From Nemertoderma westbladi (Eukaryota; Xenacoelomorpha; Nemertodermatida; Nemertodermatidae): DNA of 64,000 nt. Within the stretch, counting starts at the first letter, position 1; every line of letters begins with the position of its first letter. The stretch lies in assembly GCA_032718475.1 (NCBI GenBank), contig JAUCBJ010007290.1, positions 1 to 64,000 of the forward strand, read 5' to 3'. Made by a program: the position numbers and the translations under genes. Under the pieces are notes generated by a model that ran no database searches, was not told the DNA's origin, and was given only the letters and a program-made list of their open reading frames with translations. Positions 1 to 11,667 of the stretch are shown one piece after another.

Positions 1-51
1 CTGCAGATATTAAGTCCCGTTTTAACTGGTCGTATGTTGTATTGTCTGTGG

Positions 52-1275
52 TTATTGTTGGTGTCTTCCGGAAACGCTTTCGACATCATTGACTGAGTGT
101 ATTAGCTCATATATATCCAATGCTGTTTCCTTGGGAGAGGTGCGGGGAGGTAATTCCAGGGATACTGACTGGGTTGGAAGCATGTAGGGCTTTACGTCTG
201 AGAATAGACGTTCTCGGACGGTGAGTCTTTTTTTGGGATCTAGTTCGGTTAAAATTTTGGTGGCAGCAGACTTTGTTAAGGGCAGCAGGTTACTAAGTTC
301 GAGAGTATTATATACTGGGAAGGTGTCGTGGCTGTTGGTGAGATTGATGCTGTGGGCTGTTTTGCTTAGGGAGGATTGTGTCTGCTCCTTTGGAGCAGGT
401 GTATCTGGTGTGTTGGGCATGCGGTAAGGGTGGCATGGGGTCGGTGCTGTTTGTTTCTTAGGAGGGAGCTGGCGTTTGATGTGCTTTGAATTGATGGTAC
501 TCAGCAACCAGTTTCGTCCGAGTTGGCAGTCGTTGATGCAAAGGCTGCGGGCAAATGTGCTAGGTTTGCCAGGTGTGGAGTAGGCCAGTAGATATGCATA
601 TACGCAAATGAAAATTCCGCAGTCAACGCCATTTGTTTGTCTGGGGAGGGTGGTAGTGTTTGGAGCATATATGTGGCTCCAGTTGTTGTTTTGTATTTTG
701 TATATTTCCGACTTGTCAAGACTGTCTTTGGGAATGTGTCTGTCTATTGTATTGAAGACGTTGCAGATCTCTCTGGTGGTGTCTGTGTATGCAGTGTTGC
801 CATAAGGACATAGTGTATATACCTCTCTATCTTTCACATTCGCAACATGCAAGACAAAGTGACCTTTGCAGTACTCAGGCAACAGTAAGGTGTGCATGTT
901 GGGTTTGCGATACCGACTGGAGTTAAGGGGGTCAGGATTTCACACAAAATCTCCTTTATCCATTAGGTCGTCGTAGGCATGGCTGATTTTGTATGTAAAT
1001 TGAGTGGGCAGTACAGCATAACCAAAGTTAGTAGAGAGTTCAAGGTTGGATAGAAAGTTGTTTACTATTTCATCATTCAGCATGAATCCCTGGTTGAGTA
1101 GCTTTAGGTCCTTGTCGTTTAGTTGACTGTATTCGTCATCAGTTTTTGGGGTGCAAGATGTTTTAGACAGTTTGGAAAATCTTTTCCCGTTAATTAAGGT
1201 AATTCTTGATTTGAGTTTGGATGGTTGGGTGGCTTTGGGTTGGTTTAGTTGTACAGTATAAGATTTCAATATCAT
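52..1275 (-). pseudogene. Ulp1/C48-type cysteine protease segment of a mobile element, broken by one stop
   Basis: One minus-strand frame runs through this interval and is interrupted only by a TGA at 940-942. Before the stop it has the LNDEIVNNFL motif that opens Ulp1/SENP catalytic domains. After it come GHFVLHV (catalytic His region) and QTNGVDCGIFICVYA, which carries the conserved Gln and the nucleophile Cys in DCG. The usual catalytic Asp position (YDSLG in the family) reads TLCPYG, so the Asp seems to be lost. A linker of about 180 residues follows, and the frame ends at 52; another frame stays open to the window edge, suggesting a frameshift. Ulp1 modules of this kind occur in NeSL/Utopia-type non-LTR elements and in several DNA transposons. 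No RT or transposase is visible, so the class is undecided. The in-frame stop and missing Asp point to a dead copy. Confidence 0.7.
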
Positions 1276-2160
1276 TTTCAGTGCCGTCAGTGTTAGGAGG
1301 TAAGGTGGGGCTATTTATGGAGTGGGTATGCTGCCAATCATGCTTCATGTCGGAAATTGTTTGTGTGGCTCGAGGTATCCACCGGCCGTCGTCAGTGAGG
1401 TCATGTACTAGAGATTTCATGGTGGTCCATAGTGTGGTTTGGTGAATGTGGTAGTGTGGTTGTTTCTGGTAGGGGAGGTGTGGGGCGGGTTTGGATATCG
1501 TGTCGGAGAGATGGTAACAGCGCCTAATGGACTTTTGGGTATGGATATTAAGCTATTATCTGCAAACTCTGGGTCCGTGCAGCCTGCTCGAGGCTGGGCT
1601 CCGTTGGAGATCGAGTACAAAATCCTGGGACCAGGAGTGTCTACGCTAATTGTTACAGACACCACAGCAGTCGAATTCGGGTCCGTGGCAATGATGGGTA
1701 AGTGTGTGGCAGTGGGGGATGTGTTTGCTAGAGCCACAGCGGTGGAAGTTGGGTATACTGAGTCTCCGGCAGTGGGGGCTGGTTCACCATCTCGGGGTCA
1801 GTGGGTGGCAGGTTGAAGCTACGAGTGGCAACTGCACTATCTGTTACTTAAGGTATGGTGCTTGGTTTGTGTTGGCATGGATAGGAGGAAGTGTATGAGC
1901 ACCTGGTAATTGTGAGAGGTGAGATCTGGGAATCCTGTACGGAGATTTTGGGCTGTAGTAATTCGTAGTGGGGACAGTGGCAGTATGGGGTGGGTTGGTG
2001 CACTGGGGGAATATTTGTGGGACAGATTCTGCACAATCTAACATACCGGTATCATTTTCACACTTATAAAAATTATTAGTTATATTTGCACAAGTATATA
2101 GGTTATTGGATAATATACTATTCTCAATGAGCCGCAAGTCTGTCTGTTTTGCTTGAGAAC
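1276..2160 (-). pseudogene. Probable upstream part of the same Ulp1-bearing element, frameshifted
   Basis: Minus-strand open stretches in different frames (about 1190-1420, 1417-1737 and 1844-2218) lie head-to-tail upstream of the protease. They are rich in Pro, Thr, Ser and Asn, as expected for a linker. The most upstream stretch has a cysteine cluster (CKCKICSQ, then YTC about 30 residues on, then YKC) that could be a degenerate zinc-binding region. No clear domain is recognisable. I assign it to the element only by strand, position and composition. The element boundary is not visible, and the ORF runs antisense into the neighbouring ZCCHC24-like exon. Confidence 0.35.
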
Positions 2161-2177
2161 ATATTTTACATTTACAG

Positions 2178-2384
2178 AGACCACTGAATCGTCCGGGGAA
2201 TATGGATGAGTCTGACATACGTAAAAGACACCCCCAAGAACTCTGCGAAAAGTGCCGGAAGTTGCGTCATTTTTGTGGGGACCGTGATTCGTATGCTCGA
2301 CCAGCTGCTAAGAAAGATTTGGATGGTGAAATAGATAAACTTACTCACAATACGAGCAGACTAACAGTTAAAGATAAAAAATAG
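2178..2384 (+). CDS. Last coding exon of a ZCCHC24-like gene, copy 1 (partial)
   Basis: A 3' splice site (tttacatttacag) ends at 2177. A phase-0 exon of 68 codons plus TAG follows. Its first 35 codons match the exon at 10597: RPLNRP, then DESD, then HPQELCEKC, KLRHFCGD and a Tyr. This is the second half of the 3CxxC-type zinc-binding domain of ZCCHC24 (Cys-x2-Cys followed by Cys eight residues on), a protein of unclear, probably nucleic-acid-related function. This copy has an extra Lys/Asp-rich tail of about 30 residues that copy 2 lacks. The exon that should precede it (WMSANSW half) is not found upstream, where the minus-strand Ulp1 element lies. It is either a real paralogue whose upstream exons lie before the window or an orphan exon. 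Confidence 0.65.
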   Translation, partial: RPLNRPGNMDESDIRKRHPQELCEKCRKLRHFCGDRDSYARPAAKKDLDGEIDKLTHNTSRLTVKDKK

Positions 2385-2822
2385 TGTTAATTACTTATAC
2401 ATACAGTATAAGTGCTAATATATGTACTGTACGTAGCGTCCCAATGATTTTTATAAAAATATGATTAATTATAAATCGGTGTAACAAATTCAAACAAAAT
2501 GGTGAAGATCCAATTGTAAATGTTGCCTAAGATCACCTAAATTATAGAAAAATGTTTTTCGGAAATGGTTTTTAGGTTTTTTAGTATTCCTTAGGATCAA
2601 ATTGGTGTTGTATGTCTAGAGTAGATTATTCTATAATTTACTGGTTGTAGTGGGATTGACATAATAATGGGTTCGGGCGGTTTTAAACGTTTCGGGGGTT
2701 TCCGTTTGGTTATTCCACATAAAATGGCGAAAAATATCGCGAATTGAGAATATTGCCAATAAATATTTTTGATGTTTTTATATTCAATTCCAGATATTTT
2801 CAGTGACTAATTTTAATAAATG
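2385..2822. other. AT-rich non-coding spacer
   Basis: About 440 bases after the ZCCHC24-like stop codon and before the 27-bp array. I see no open frame or repeat. AATAAA (2759-2764) could serve as a polyadenylation signal for the upstream exon. Confidence 0.5.
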
Positions 2823-3786
2823 TGAAACAGAGACCTAAGGGCTGACCTATGAAACAGAGACCTAAGGGCTGACCTATGAAACACAGACCTAAGGGCTGAC
2901 CTTTGAAACGGAGACCAAAGGGCTGACCTATGAAACAGAGACCAAAGGGCTGACCTATGAAACACAGACCTAAGGGCTGACCTTTGAAACAGAGACCTAA
3001 GGGCTGACCTATGAAACAGAGACCTAAGGGCTGACCTATGAAACAGAGACCTAAGGGCTGACCTATGAAACAGAGACCTAAGGGCTGACCTATGAAACAG
3101 AGACCTAAGGGCTGACCTATGAAACAGAGACCTAAGGGCTGACCTATGAAACAGAGACCTAAGGGCTGACCTATGAAACAGAGACCTAAGGGCTGACCTT
3201 TGAAACAGAGACCTAAGGGCTGACCTATGAAACAGAGACCAAAGGGCTGACCTTTGAAACAGAGACCAAAGGGCTGACCTTTGAAACAGAGACCTAAGGG
3301 CTGACCTATGAAACAGAGACCTAAGGGCTGACCTATGAAACAGAGACCTAAGGGCTGACCTATGAAACAGAGACCTAAGGGCTGACCTTTGAAACAGAGA
3401 CCTAAGGGCTGACCTATGAAACAGAGACCTAAGGGCTGACCTTTGAAACAGAGACCTAAGGGCTGACCTTTGAAACAGAGACCTAAGGGCTGACCTATGA
3501 AACAGAGACCTAAGGGCTGACCTTTGAAACAGAGACCTAAGGGCTGACCTATGAAACAGAGACCTAAGGGCTGACCTATGAAACAGAGACCTAAGGGCTG
3601 ACCTTTGAAACAGAGACCTAAGGGCTGACCTATGAAACAGAGACCTAAGGGCTGACCTATGAAACACAGACCTAAGGGCTTACCTTTGAAACAGAGACCT
3701 AAGGGCTGACCTTTGAAACACAGACCTAAGGGCTGACCTTTGAAACAGAGACCTAAGGGCTGACCTATGAAACAGAGACCTAAGGA
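2823..3786. repeat. 27-bp minisatellite, about 36 copies
   Basis: The unit is gggctgacctatgaaacag followed by agacctaa. Variation is mostly two alternating sites (cctatg or cctttg; cctaa or ccaaa). Because 27 is a multiple of three, two minus-strand frames stay open through the array, reading LGLCFIGQP or RSLFHRSA repeats. There is no signal peptide, splice context or other domain, so I treat these as repeat artefacts. Confidence 0.95.
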
Positions 3787-4059
3787 ACGGTTGGGTCTCC
3801 ACGATTCGATCAGAATTCTTATTTTCACTTTTAAACTTTTGCTTCAACAGGTTAGCGATAGTTCGATATGACACCAGTTGCACTGCAGTGTCATTCGGCA
3901 TTCTTATGATGCTATGGCAATATTTTAACTCGCGGTATCTTTCATGTCTCTCGATATTTTACATTTGAAATAATACCTGTCAAATCTGTCAAACCTCCTA
4001 GCATCATCACCAATATCTCATGTTATTTCCCCAATTATGCCTCGTGGTGGGAAGTGTTT

Positions 4060-6052
4060 GACGATACTACTAGGATCGGCATGCTGCATTGCAGCTGCAT
4101 TTTTAAGAATGCTGTGCCGGCTTATCGACAAAATTGCACCGCCACAACTCCCTATCACCCATGATATTTGCCAGATCATCCGCATCTTCAAGGCCAGTGT
4201 CCTTTAAGATGCGTCTCAAGAAAGTCATGGGCTGTCCACCATGCTTATTCAATCCATAAGGCTGCCAAAGTACAAGATTATGCACTGGCTGCTCCTCACG
4301 GCGAAAGCAATGTCCTGCAAAGCGGAGGCGATTTTGTTCTAGTGTCAAGCTTGGGGGAACCAATGAGACACCTCCAATGTTATATAGTGTCTGGTTGGAG
4401 ATGTGTGCATTGTACTTGACACAATGAACCCGGCGTAGCATTCTTGTGAATGTGCCATCCAGAGATTTGGTGTCCTCAGCAGTTAGAGCCCAGCATGGAC
4501 TTCCGTAGAGGAGTACTGGAACTACTGCTGCTCTAAATAATCGGACCTTAAGTTTCCGATTTATTCTCGGTGACTTCCAAATTCTGGAAAGCCTATTCAA
4601 GGCTGCCCATGCCTTTCCCTTACGTATTCGAAGGTCCTCACCTGACTTCCGGATCCATGATCCCAGGTAACAGAAGTCGTCCACATGCTCAAGCATACCA
4701 TCCTTTGAGCTTATGCTCATCCGATCAGAGACTTGCTGAGGACTTTCAAAGTTAACTGTCAAAATTTTGGTCTTTCTGGAGTTAATAAAAAGACCAACAC
4801 TAGAAGCAGCATGTTCTAATGAGCTGAGGAGCCGTTGGGCTCCCTCTTGTGATTCTGAGAGTACTCCTAAGTCATCAGCAAAGTCTAGATCAGTTAGGTA
4901 CTTGGCAGGATTTCCTCGACTTCTGGAGCCAGTAGGTGGAGTTATCATCACCCCATCATCATTATGATGATCTAAGGACATGCATAGAACATAGTCAACA
5001 ACAATTATGAACAAGAATGGTGCAAGTGTGTCTCCCTGGAGGACGCCCCATAACACTTCAAATGGTTCTGTGTCACCGTCAACAATGCAATAATGCAATG
5101 CAACAATGCAATAATTTCATCAGGAATCCCATATAATGAAAGTATGCTGAACATACGTGAGCGGGAGACTGAATCAAAGGCCTTGAAGAAGTCAACAAAG
5201 ATAACAGCCAGATGCCTGTCTTTCTTTTTTGATAACTCTTCAGTTATCCTTCTAAGTGCCAAAATGGGTTCCATGGTCCCACGACCTTTACGGAACCCAT
5301 TCTGATTTCCACGGAGCAGTCTCTCAATGGGATCCCTGATGCGATTTAATAGAATTCTATTGTATAGCTTTGCAACAATCGAGATCAATGAGATTCCCCG
5401 AAAAGAACCATGGAGTGTTAGGTTGCCCTTCTTGGGAACTGGCACCAACTTATTTGTTTTCATTTCTTGTGGGACTCTTGTTGTTTGGTACATGTCTACT
5501 ATGATGGGATAGATGAGCTTTAAACACTCAGGTATTGTAAAGACCTCAGGGGGAACACCATCTACTCCACTGGCACGATTGGTCTTAATGCTCTTTGCAG
5601 CAGCCTTCACTTCTGCAAAGGAGATAGCGCCAATGGGAATATCTGGGAGTACAGACTCAGACACTTTTACTTCTATAAAGTTATCAGGCAATACCCTGTC
5701 TTTATTGAGGAGCTTTTCAAAGTGGGCCTTCCAACCATTATTGAGGCGATCGGCTGGTGATTCAGCCTTAACCTTGGTGGTTGGTTGGCTTTTACGCGAG
5801 TAAGCAAGTTGATCGATTTCCATGCCTGGGATGATTGCCTGCTGTCGTCAGCATCATTGATGGCATCAACCTGTTGTTTTATTAGCTCATGTAGATTAAC
5901 AGAGTACTGCCTGTTCAGGGACCTAGATGCAGCCTTAACTGCATTCTTGGCCACTGTAGTCTGTTTGAGTCGGGATTCTTTCTGCGCCTTATATAGGTCA
6001 TTTCGGCACTTCTGGATTTTGTTGTCAGTCCAGGGGGCCCTTTTCCTGTTTC
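4060..6052 (-). pseudogene. 5'-truncated LINE copy (RT and 3' end)
   Basis: This minus-strand copy is nearly identical to the 3' half of the full-length LINE at 46072-49838. It begins in the linker upstream of the RT (matching element position about 47826) and runs to the common 3' end, ending with two TAG units of the tail. It retains DFFKAFDS, QGDTLAP and DFADDLG of the reverse transcriptase and the RLRFAGHCFRRE C-terminal motif. The frame is broken near 5810 and again near 5085-5110, where an ATGCAATA-like simple repeat replaces about 35 bp of the RT. It is a typical 5'-truncated dead insertion, recent judging by the high similarity. Confidence 0.92.
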
Positions 6053-6705
6053 GGGGGGGTTAATCCCCACCCTCCTTTAACCCACAAAGAAATTCATCAA
6101 ATGTTACATGAAATCAGAGAAAACGATGTAATTGCTCTATGTTGTAAATGTATGTTGTCTATAGAAAAGCCTTCCTCTGTAACCTGTTCTTTTCCCACAA
6201 TTGCTAATGAGATACTTTTTTGTTTTGTTTTGAAAAGCCCGCCTCTGCAAACCTGCTCCTATCCCAGTATTACTAACAAAAACATTTATTGTTTTCGTTG
6301 GAAAAAGCTCCCCTCTGCGACTGCGACAGTACTATATATCCAATGCAATATAGGCCTATATCCAAACCGAGATGTCGCAGTTCTCGAGACTCGACTGGTT
6401 TAGTATAAGGTAGTTTAGCCTACTGTTTAATTTGTGTTATCTGTCATTCTGTTATCTGTTATCATTATTGTCTTATGTGGGGCGAGTTAATTATTTCGAG
6501 TTGCCACATAAGTTTATATCCCGTGCTGCGCGAATGCTACACTTCGTGTATACTCTGTACTGCAGGTAGCATTTCGGATATACCCGGAATGGCTCCAGGG
6601 CATCCCGGAGATATCCCCACTTCAGACATTTGGGGAAATCCCATCACAAAATAATCTTGTTAATCTATTCCGATATAATAATATAAGGAAAGTTACAGTT
6701 TATTA
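6053..6705. other. Non-coding spacer
   Basis: AT-rich sequence with a faint repeated theme (gcctctgyaacctgtt) at 6170, 6240 and 6305. One open stretch of 100 codons (6101-6403) has no recognisable motif and I do not call it a gene. Confidence 0.4.
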
Positions 6706-7158
6706 CTTATTTCTGTCTTATAACCTGTACATGTACTAATTCGTTTATTGTTTTGGTTAGATTCAGCCCTTCTGTAACCTGTTTTTTTGTGAAAACCTGA
6801 TATTCTTCACATGGTGGTAACTGCAAAGTGAAAATAGCGCCAGAAAGTCTGGTATTCTTCACATGGGGGTAACTGCAAAGTGAAAATAGCGGCAGAAAGT
6901 CTGGTATTCTTCACATGCGACGGTTATTTTCAAATTTAGATGCCCCCTCCAAGCCGCGGCGCCTAGGCTTTACAGTAATAACCGTCCCATGTGAAGAATA
7001 CCAGACTTTCTGCCGTTATTTTTCACTTTGCAGTTACCCCCATGTGAAGAATACCAGGTTTTCACCAAAAACACAGGTTACAGAAGGGCTGAATCTAACC
7101 AAAACAATAAACCTATTAGTATACTGTACACTGTACAGGTTATAAGACAGAAATAAGC
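6706..7158. mobile_element. Fold-back (inverted-repeat) element, about 450 bp
   Basis: The left arm (6706-6925) and right arm (about 6985-7158) are reverse complements beginning with cttatttctgtcttataacc. The arms share the gattcagcccttctgtaacc block and the catgtgaagaataccag block. In the left arm a 60-bp piece (ctggtattcttcacatg plus ggtaactgcaaagtgaaaa) is repeated. The loop is only about 50 bp with a GC-rich core (ccaagccgcggcgcctagg). No coding capacity. It is best described as a MITE or fold-back element; the superfamily is unknown. Confidence 0.8.
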
Positions 7159-7597
7159 GCTATAAAACACTTAATAAAGATAAATTAAAAAAAATAAAAA
7201 ATCTTCATATATAAAATTCCAATAAAAAGTCGACCGAAAAGTGTAATCCTGGTATTCTTCACATGGGCGTCCTACTAGGTATACGTAGAAGCGGCCCTGC
7301 GACGCTGAAAGTAATTTTTTAATAAATAATAATAGTAGGCCTAATCTCCACAAGTTTGTTGCCAAAATAGTTTTCATTTTGCAATTTCTAGTGAATATTC
7401 ACTGTACTTTACTTAGCTTATGATACTGGTTACTACTGGTTACAGTATTAGTACAATGTACGAATGCAGCAGAGCGGCACAAATCGATTTTCAGTTTTCA
7501 TTTTCTATGGGATAGGCAGATAGGTACAAATTTTCAAACTTAGTAAATATAACTGCATTACATTAATAAACTATGCATTTATATTTTCTATCTGATA
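7159..7597. other. Non-coding spacer with one stray fold-back motif
   Basis: AT-rich. At 7249-7266 there is another copy of ctggtattcttcacatggg, the motif of the adjacent fold-back element, suggesting a second decayed copy or a nested fragment. No gene seen. Confidence 0.4.
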
Positions 7598-7950
7598 GCT
7601 ATTATACTGTCACCATACATACATACATACATACATACATACATACATACATACATACATACATACATACATACATACATACATACATACATACATACAT
7701 ACATACATACATACATACATACATACATACATACATACATACATACATACATACATACATACATACATACTGCTATTATACTGTCACCATACATACATAC
7801 ATACATACATACATACATACATACATACATACATACATACATACATACATACATACATACATACATACATACATACATACATACATACATACATACATAC
7901 ATACATACATACATACATACATACATACATACTGCTATTATACTGTCACC
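7598..7950. repeat. Compound (CATA)n microsatellite with three identical spacers
   Basis: Two long uninterrupted ATAC/CATA blocks (7615-7770 and 7789-7932) are separated and flanked by the same 17-mer gctattatactgtcacc at 7598, 7772 and 7934. Open frames through it (YIHT or MYVC repeats) are artefacts. Confidence 0.95.
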
Positions 7951-8486
7951 CTGCGAAGCGATTTTATTTCACATTTCTTGTCTATAAAACTTATTTCTAT
8001 TAATTAATATTAAATAATAATATTTATTTTACATTATTTAATTAAATACCGCATCTGAAGATTGCTCACATCCCATAAATAAAACGATAAACAATATATG
8101 ATGCGCTGTTAATGAACTGCTAATTTGATATTAAATTATGTCGGATGGAAAGGTATGTGAATATGATAAATTACATTGTAATCAATCACACAGTGTAGAC
8201 CGTTGTACTAGTAGGGGGCATGGGGGTAGCATACAAATACCACAAGCCTAGATGAGCCTGGCAGATGACTCAGTTATAAATTGGGTCTAACTTGATCAGC
8301 ATTTCTCAGATGGAATCAAGATTAGACCAACCTCAATTACATGAATGAGGCATCTCCCATCAACCACGCATGTAATACTACAGATAGCAAATACCGAGCC
8401 TCTCCAGTGATTGGGAGTTCAGGAACGCGTAAATTGGTCCAGAAGAAGGGTTACTTACACTTATACCTATAACACCAGTTCAAACA
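7951..8486. other. Non-coding spacer
   Basis: No convincing ORF. The last 200 bases may be decayed 5' sequence of the LINE scrap that follows, because their composition is similar, but I cannot align them by eye. Confidence 0.35.
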
Positions 8487-8960
8487 GAAATGGGTACTTA
8501 CTCTTAGACCTAATGGAAGAATGTGAATTGATACCAACAAAAACCACATTCGAAAAAGAGTAAGGGGAAGCTACAGTATGGACCTTTCAATACCCTAATG
8601 GAACCAAAGCACAGCTGGATTACAAGCACAGCTGGATTACATCCTTATAAACAAAAAGTGGAGAAACAGCATGATCAACTGTGAGGCATACAGCTCGTTC
8701 AACCTAATTGGTTCGGACCACAGAATTGTGACTGCAGAGATCAGACTCAGTTTGAGAGCCAGCAAACCCAGGACAAGCAAGCAAATCAACTATGACTGGG
8801 AGAAACTCAGAACTGACAATGCTGTAAAGGATGCTTACACCATACCACGATACCAGTGCCACAGTAGAAAGAAGTTGAAGTACTCCGGTCAAGAATCAGC
8901 CAAGAAGCATATTCCCCAGAAACCCAAACGATGGCCATGGCAAGTCAGTAAAAATAATAT
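8487..8960 (+). pseudogene. LINE fragment: end of an APE-type endonuclease
   Basis: Translation gives LLLDLMEECELIPTKTTF, then QLDYILINKKWRNS, then NLIGSDHRIVTAEIRLSLRA. These are the end of an apurinic-type endonuclease with the catalytic SDHR motif, as in RTE/CR1-like LINEs. It has an in-frame TAA near 8560 and a frameshift in a 17-bp tandem duplication (cacagctggattacaag) around 8610-8640. Coding similarity fades after about 8960. It is a different family from the LINE at 46 kb, although the IRLSLRAS stretch is alike. Confidence 0.75.
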
Positions 8961-9332
8961 GATATAGTTATTAAGATATCCTACAAAGTAAAAACTGAAC
9001 AATGAAAAATGTATAACCAAAAACAGCATAGCTTATCCCCTTTTTCTGAAACAGAATGTCACGCAATTTTCTTATAGTAGGCCTAACTCCGGCAACCTCA
9101 TGCACCCCGTGACACTTATTTGTTTATATTATACTGATTTTATTTATATGATTTTATTTACTTAATTATTTATTTAAATTGTTTAAATTATGCTTGAAGC
9201 TTTAAACATGGATGGGGAACCTTACATCTTTTGATTATTTGGCCACCATGATATCTTTGACATGGAATCTTCCCACTGGACCTAGATGGCAGGCCTCAGC
9301 ATCGGTTCATGGTTGAGTTGGGGTTGCTTTGA

Positions 9333-10596
<1,264 letters not shown>

Positions 10597-10716
10597 AAAC
10601 CACTAGAACGTCCGGATGGGTTGGATAAATCGGACCAAAGTAAACAACATCCCCAGGAACTTTGTGAGAAATGTAAGAAGTTGGGTCGTTTCTGTGGTGA
10701 TAAATCTAGATATTAA
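10597..10716 (+). CDS. ZCCHC24: ZCCHC24-like gene, copy 2: last exon
   Basis: The acceptor tttacatatttttcag is followed by 39 codons and TAA in phase 0. The peptide KPLERPDGLDKSDQSKQ continues into HPQELCEKCKKLGRFCGD, the C-terminal part of the ZCCHC24 zinc domain, with CxxC and a following Cys. It ends just after the domain, as expected for the family. This copy matches the family more closely than copy 1 at 2178-2384 (PDGLDKSDQSK is intact here and diverged there), so it is the better orthologue candidate. Confidence 0.88.
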   Translation, partial: KPLERPDGLDKSDQSKQHPQELCEKCKKLGRFCGDKSRY

Positions 10717-11039
10717 ACTGTGCAACTGAAACTGAAACTGAAACTAATTTATTTTATTTTTAAATTGAAACATATGTTATTAACTCCATCTCAATGACTT
10801 CTAGGACAAATTGTCGCACTTTATTAAAATGTAATTTTTTGAAGGCTCATTATTTTGGTTTATTTGAAGTTACTGTATAGGTACGTATATTGCGAATTTG
10901 TAGACTTTGCAAAATTTTGAACCATTATTATTCTGATGTTCTTTTTTTAATTTTTTCTGTAACCTTAATAAGGGTGATCTAGCCATTTGCGACAGAATTA
11001 TTTATCTAAGAGTACTCATAACTTGCTATTATCTCTTGG

Positions 11040-11667
11040 GCCTGAGAAGCACATGTTTTGTGTCTCCCTGAAGATCCGAGCTGTTTTAACATGGTATGCT
11101 TGTATATTTCCACTGAGTAGGAAATTAGTTATATCCTCTTCTGAGTAGCGGCGGGGCACACCCGTAATGTAGAAGTCGGTAGTTTCCTCTATGAGATTAA
11201 AATCTGTGTTCGCATTGTTGTGCCTGATATGGTTTCTGTGAGTACTTCTATCAGCCTGTGACCTAGAGGCAAACTGGTTATAGTTAATGGTCCTATGACC
11301 TGACGAATATGCATCTGTTTAATCCTGATATTGAGGGCGATAACTGCATTTAATATTAGGCGGGTTATTTTTGATATCACGATGTTCCAAAGTGCTTGAT
11401 GATATGGATGTCCTACCTACTCCTGTTGGGGATTCGCGTTTCCTGGCGCTGTGGGCATATATTCCATGATTGTTGTGATCTCCTCTGGATGAGTGTCTGA
11501 TCTGTTGGAATCTGTGAAAAAAATTTTGCGCTTGTTCGTATGCGTGACTGGTACTGGTAGGTTGTTGGTTTATATGTAGATTCTTTGTGGTAATAGGTTG
11601 GCGTGGATGGTATGATGTAACTAGTGGTACTGAGTGATGTTTCACAACATGAAGTGTGACACTGCAA
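11040..11667 (-). pseudogene. Degenerate retroelement-like ORF
   Basis: Minus-strand coding-like sequence is spread over two frames. The 5' part is rich in Ser, Thr, Gln, His and Pro (low complexity). The 3' part reads DFYITGVPRRYSEEDITNFL and continues, resembling the first beta-alpha unit of an RRM-like fold seen in some LINE ORF1 proteins. It ends at a stop near 11025. No complete domain is visible. The Pro/Ser/Thr-rich linker resembles that of the Ulp1 element at the window start, and both lie next to a ZCCHC24-like last exon on the opposite strand, but homology is not shown. Confidence 0.35.

Noticed and set aside
940-942. TGA read as selenocysteine in the Ulp1 protease
   Set aside because: The codon is not at a catalytic position and no SECIS-like structure was noticed. 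A degraded transposon is simpler.
2040-2180. Penelope-type GIY-YIG or zinc-finger domain
   Set aside because: The Cys pattern (CKCKICSQ, YTC, YKC) is suggestive, but no GIY-YIG core follows and part overlaps the antisense splice acceptor of the ZCCHC24-like exon.
2800-3901. LGLCFIGQP and RSLFHRSA repeat proteins
   Set aside because: They are open only because the 27-bp unit is a multiple of three. There is no start context, domain or splice support.
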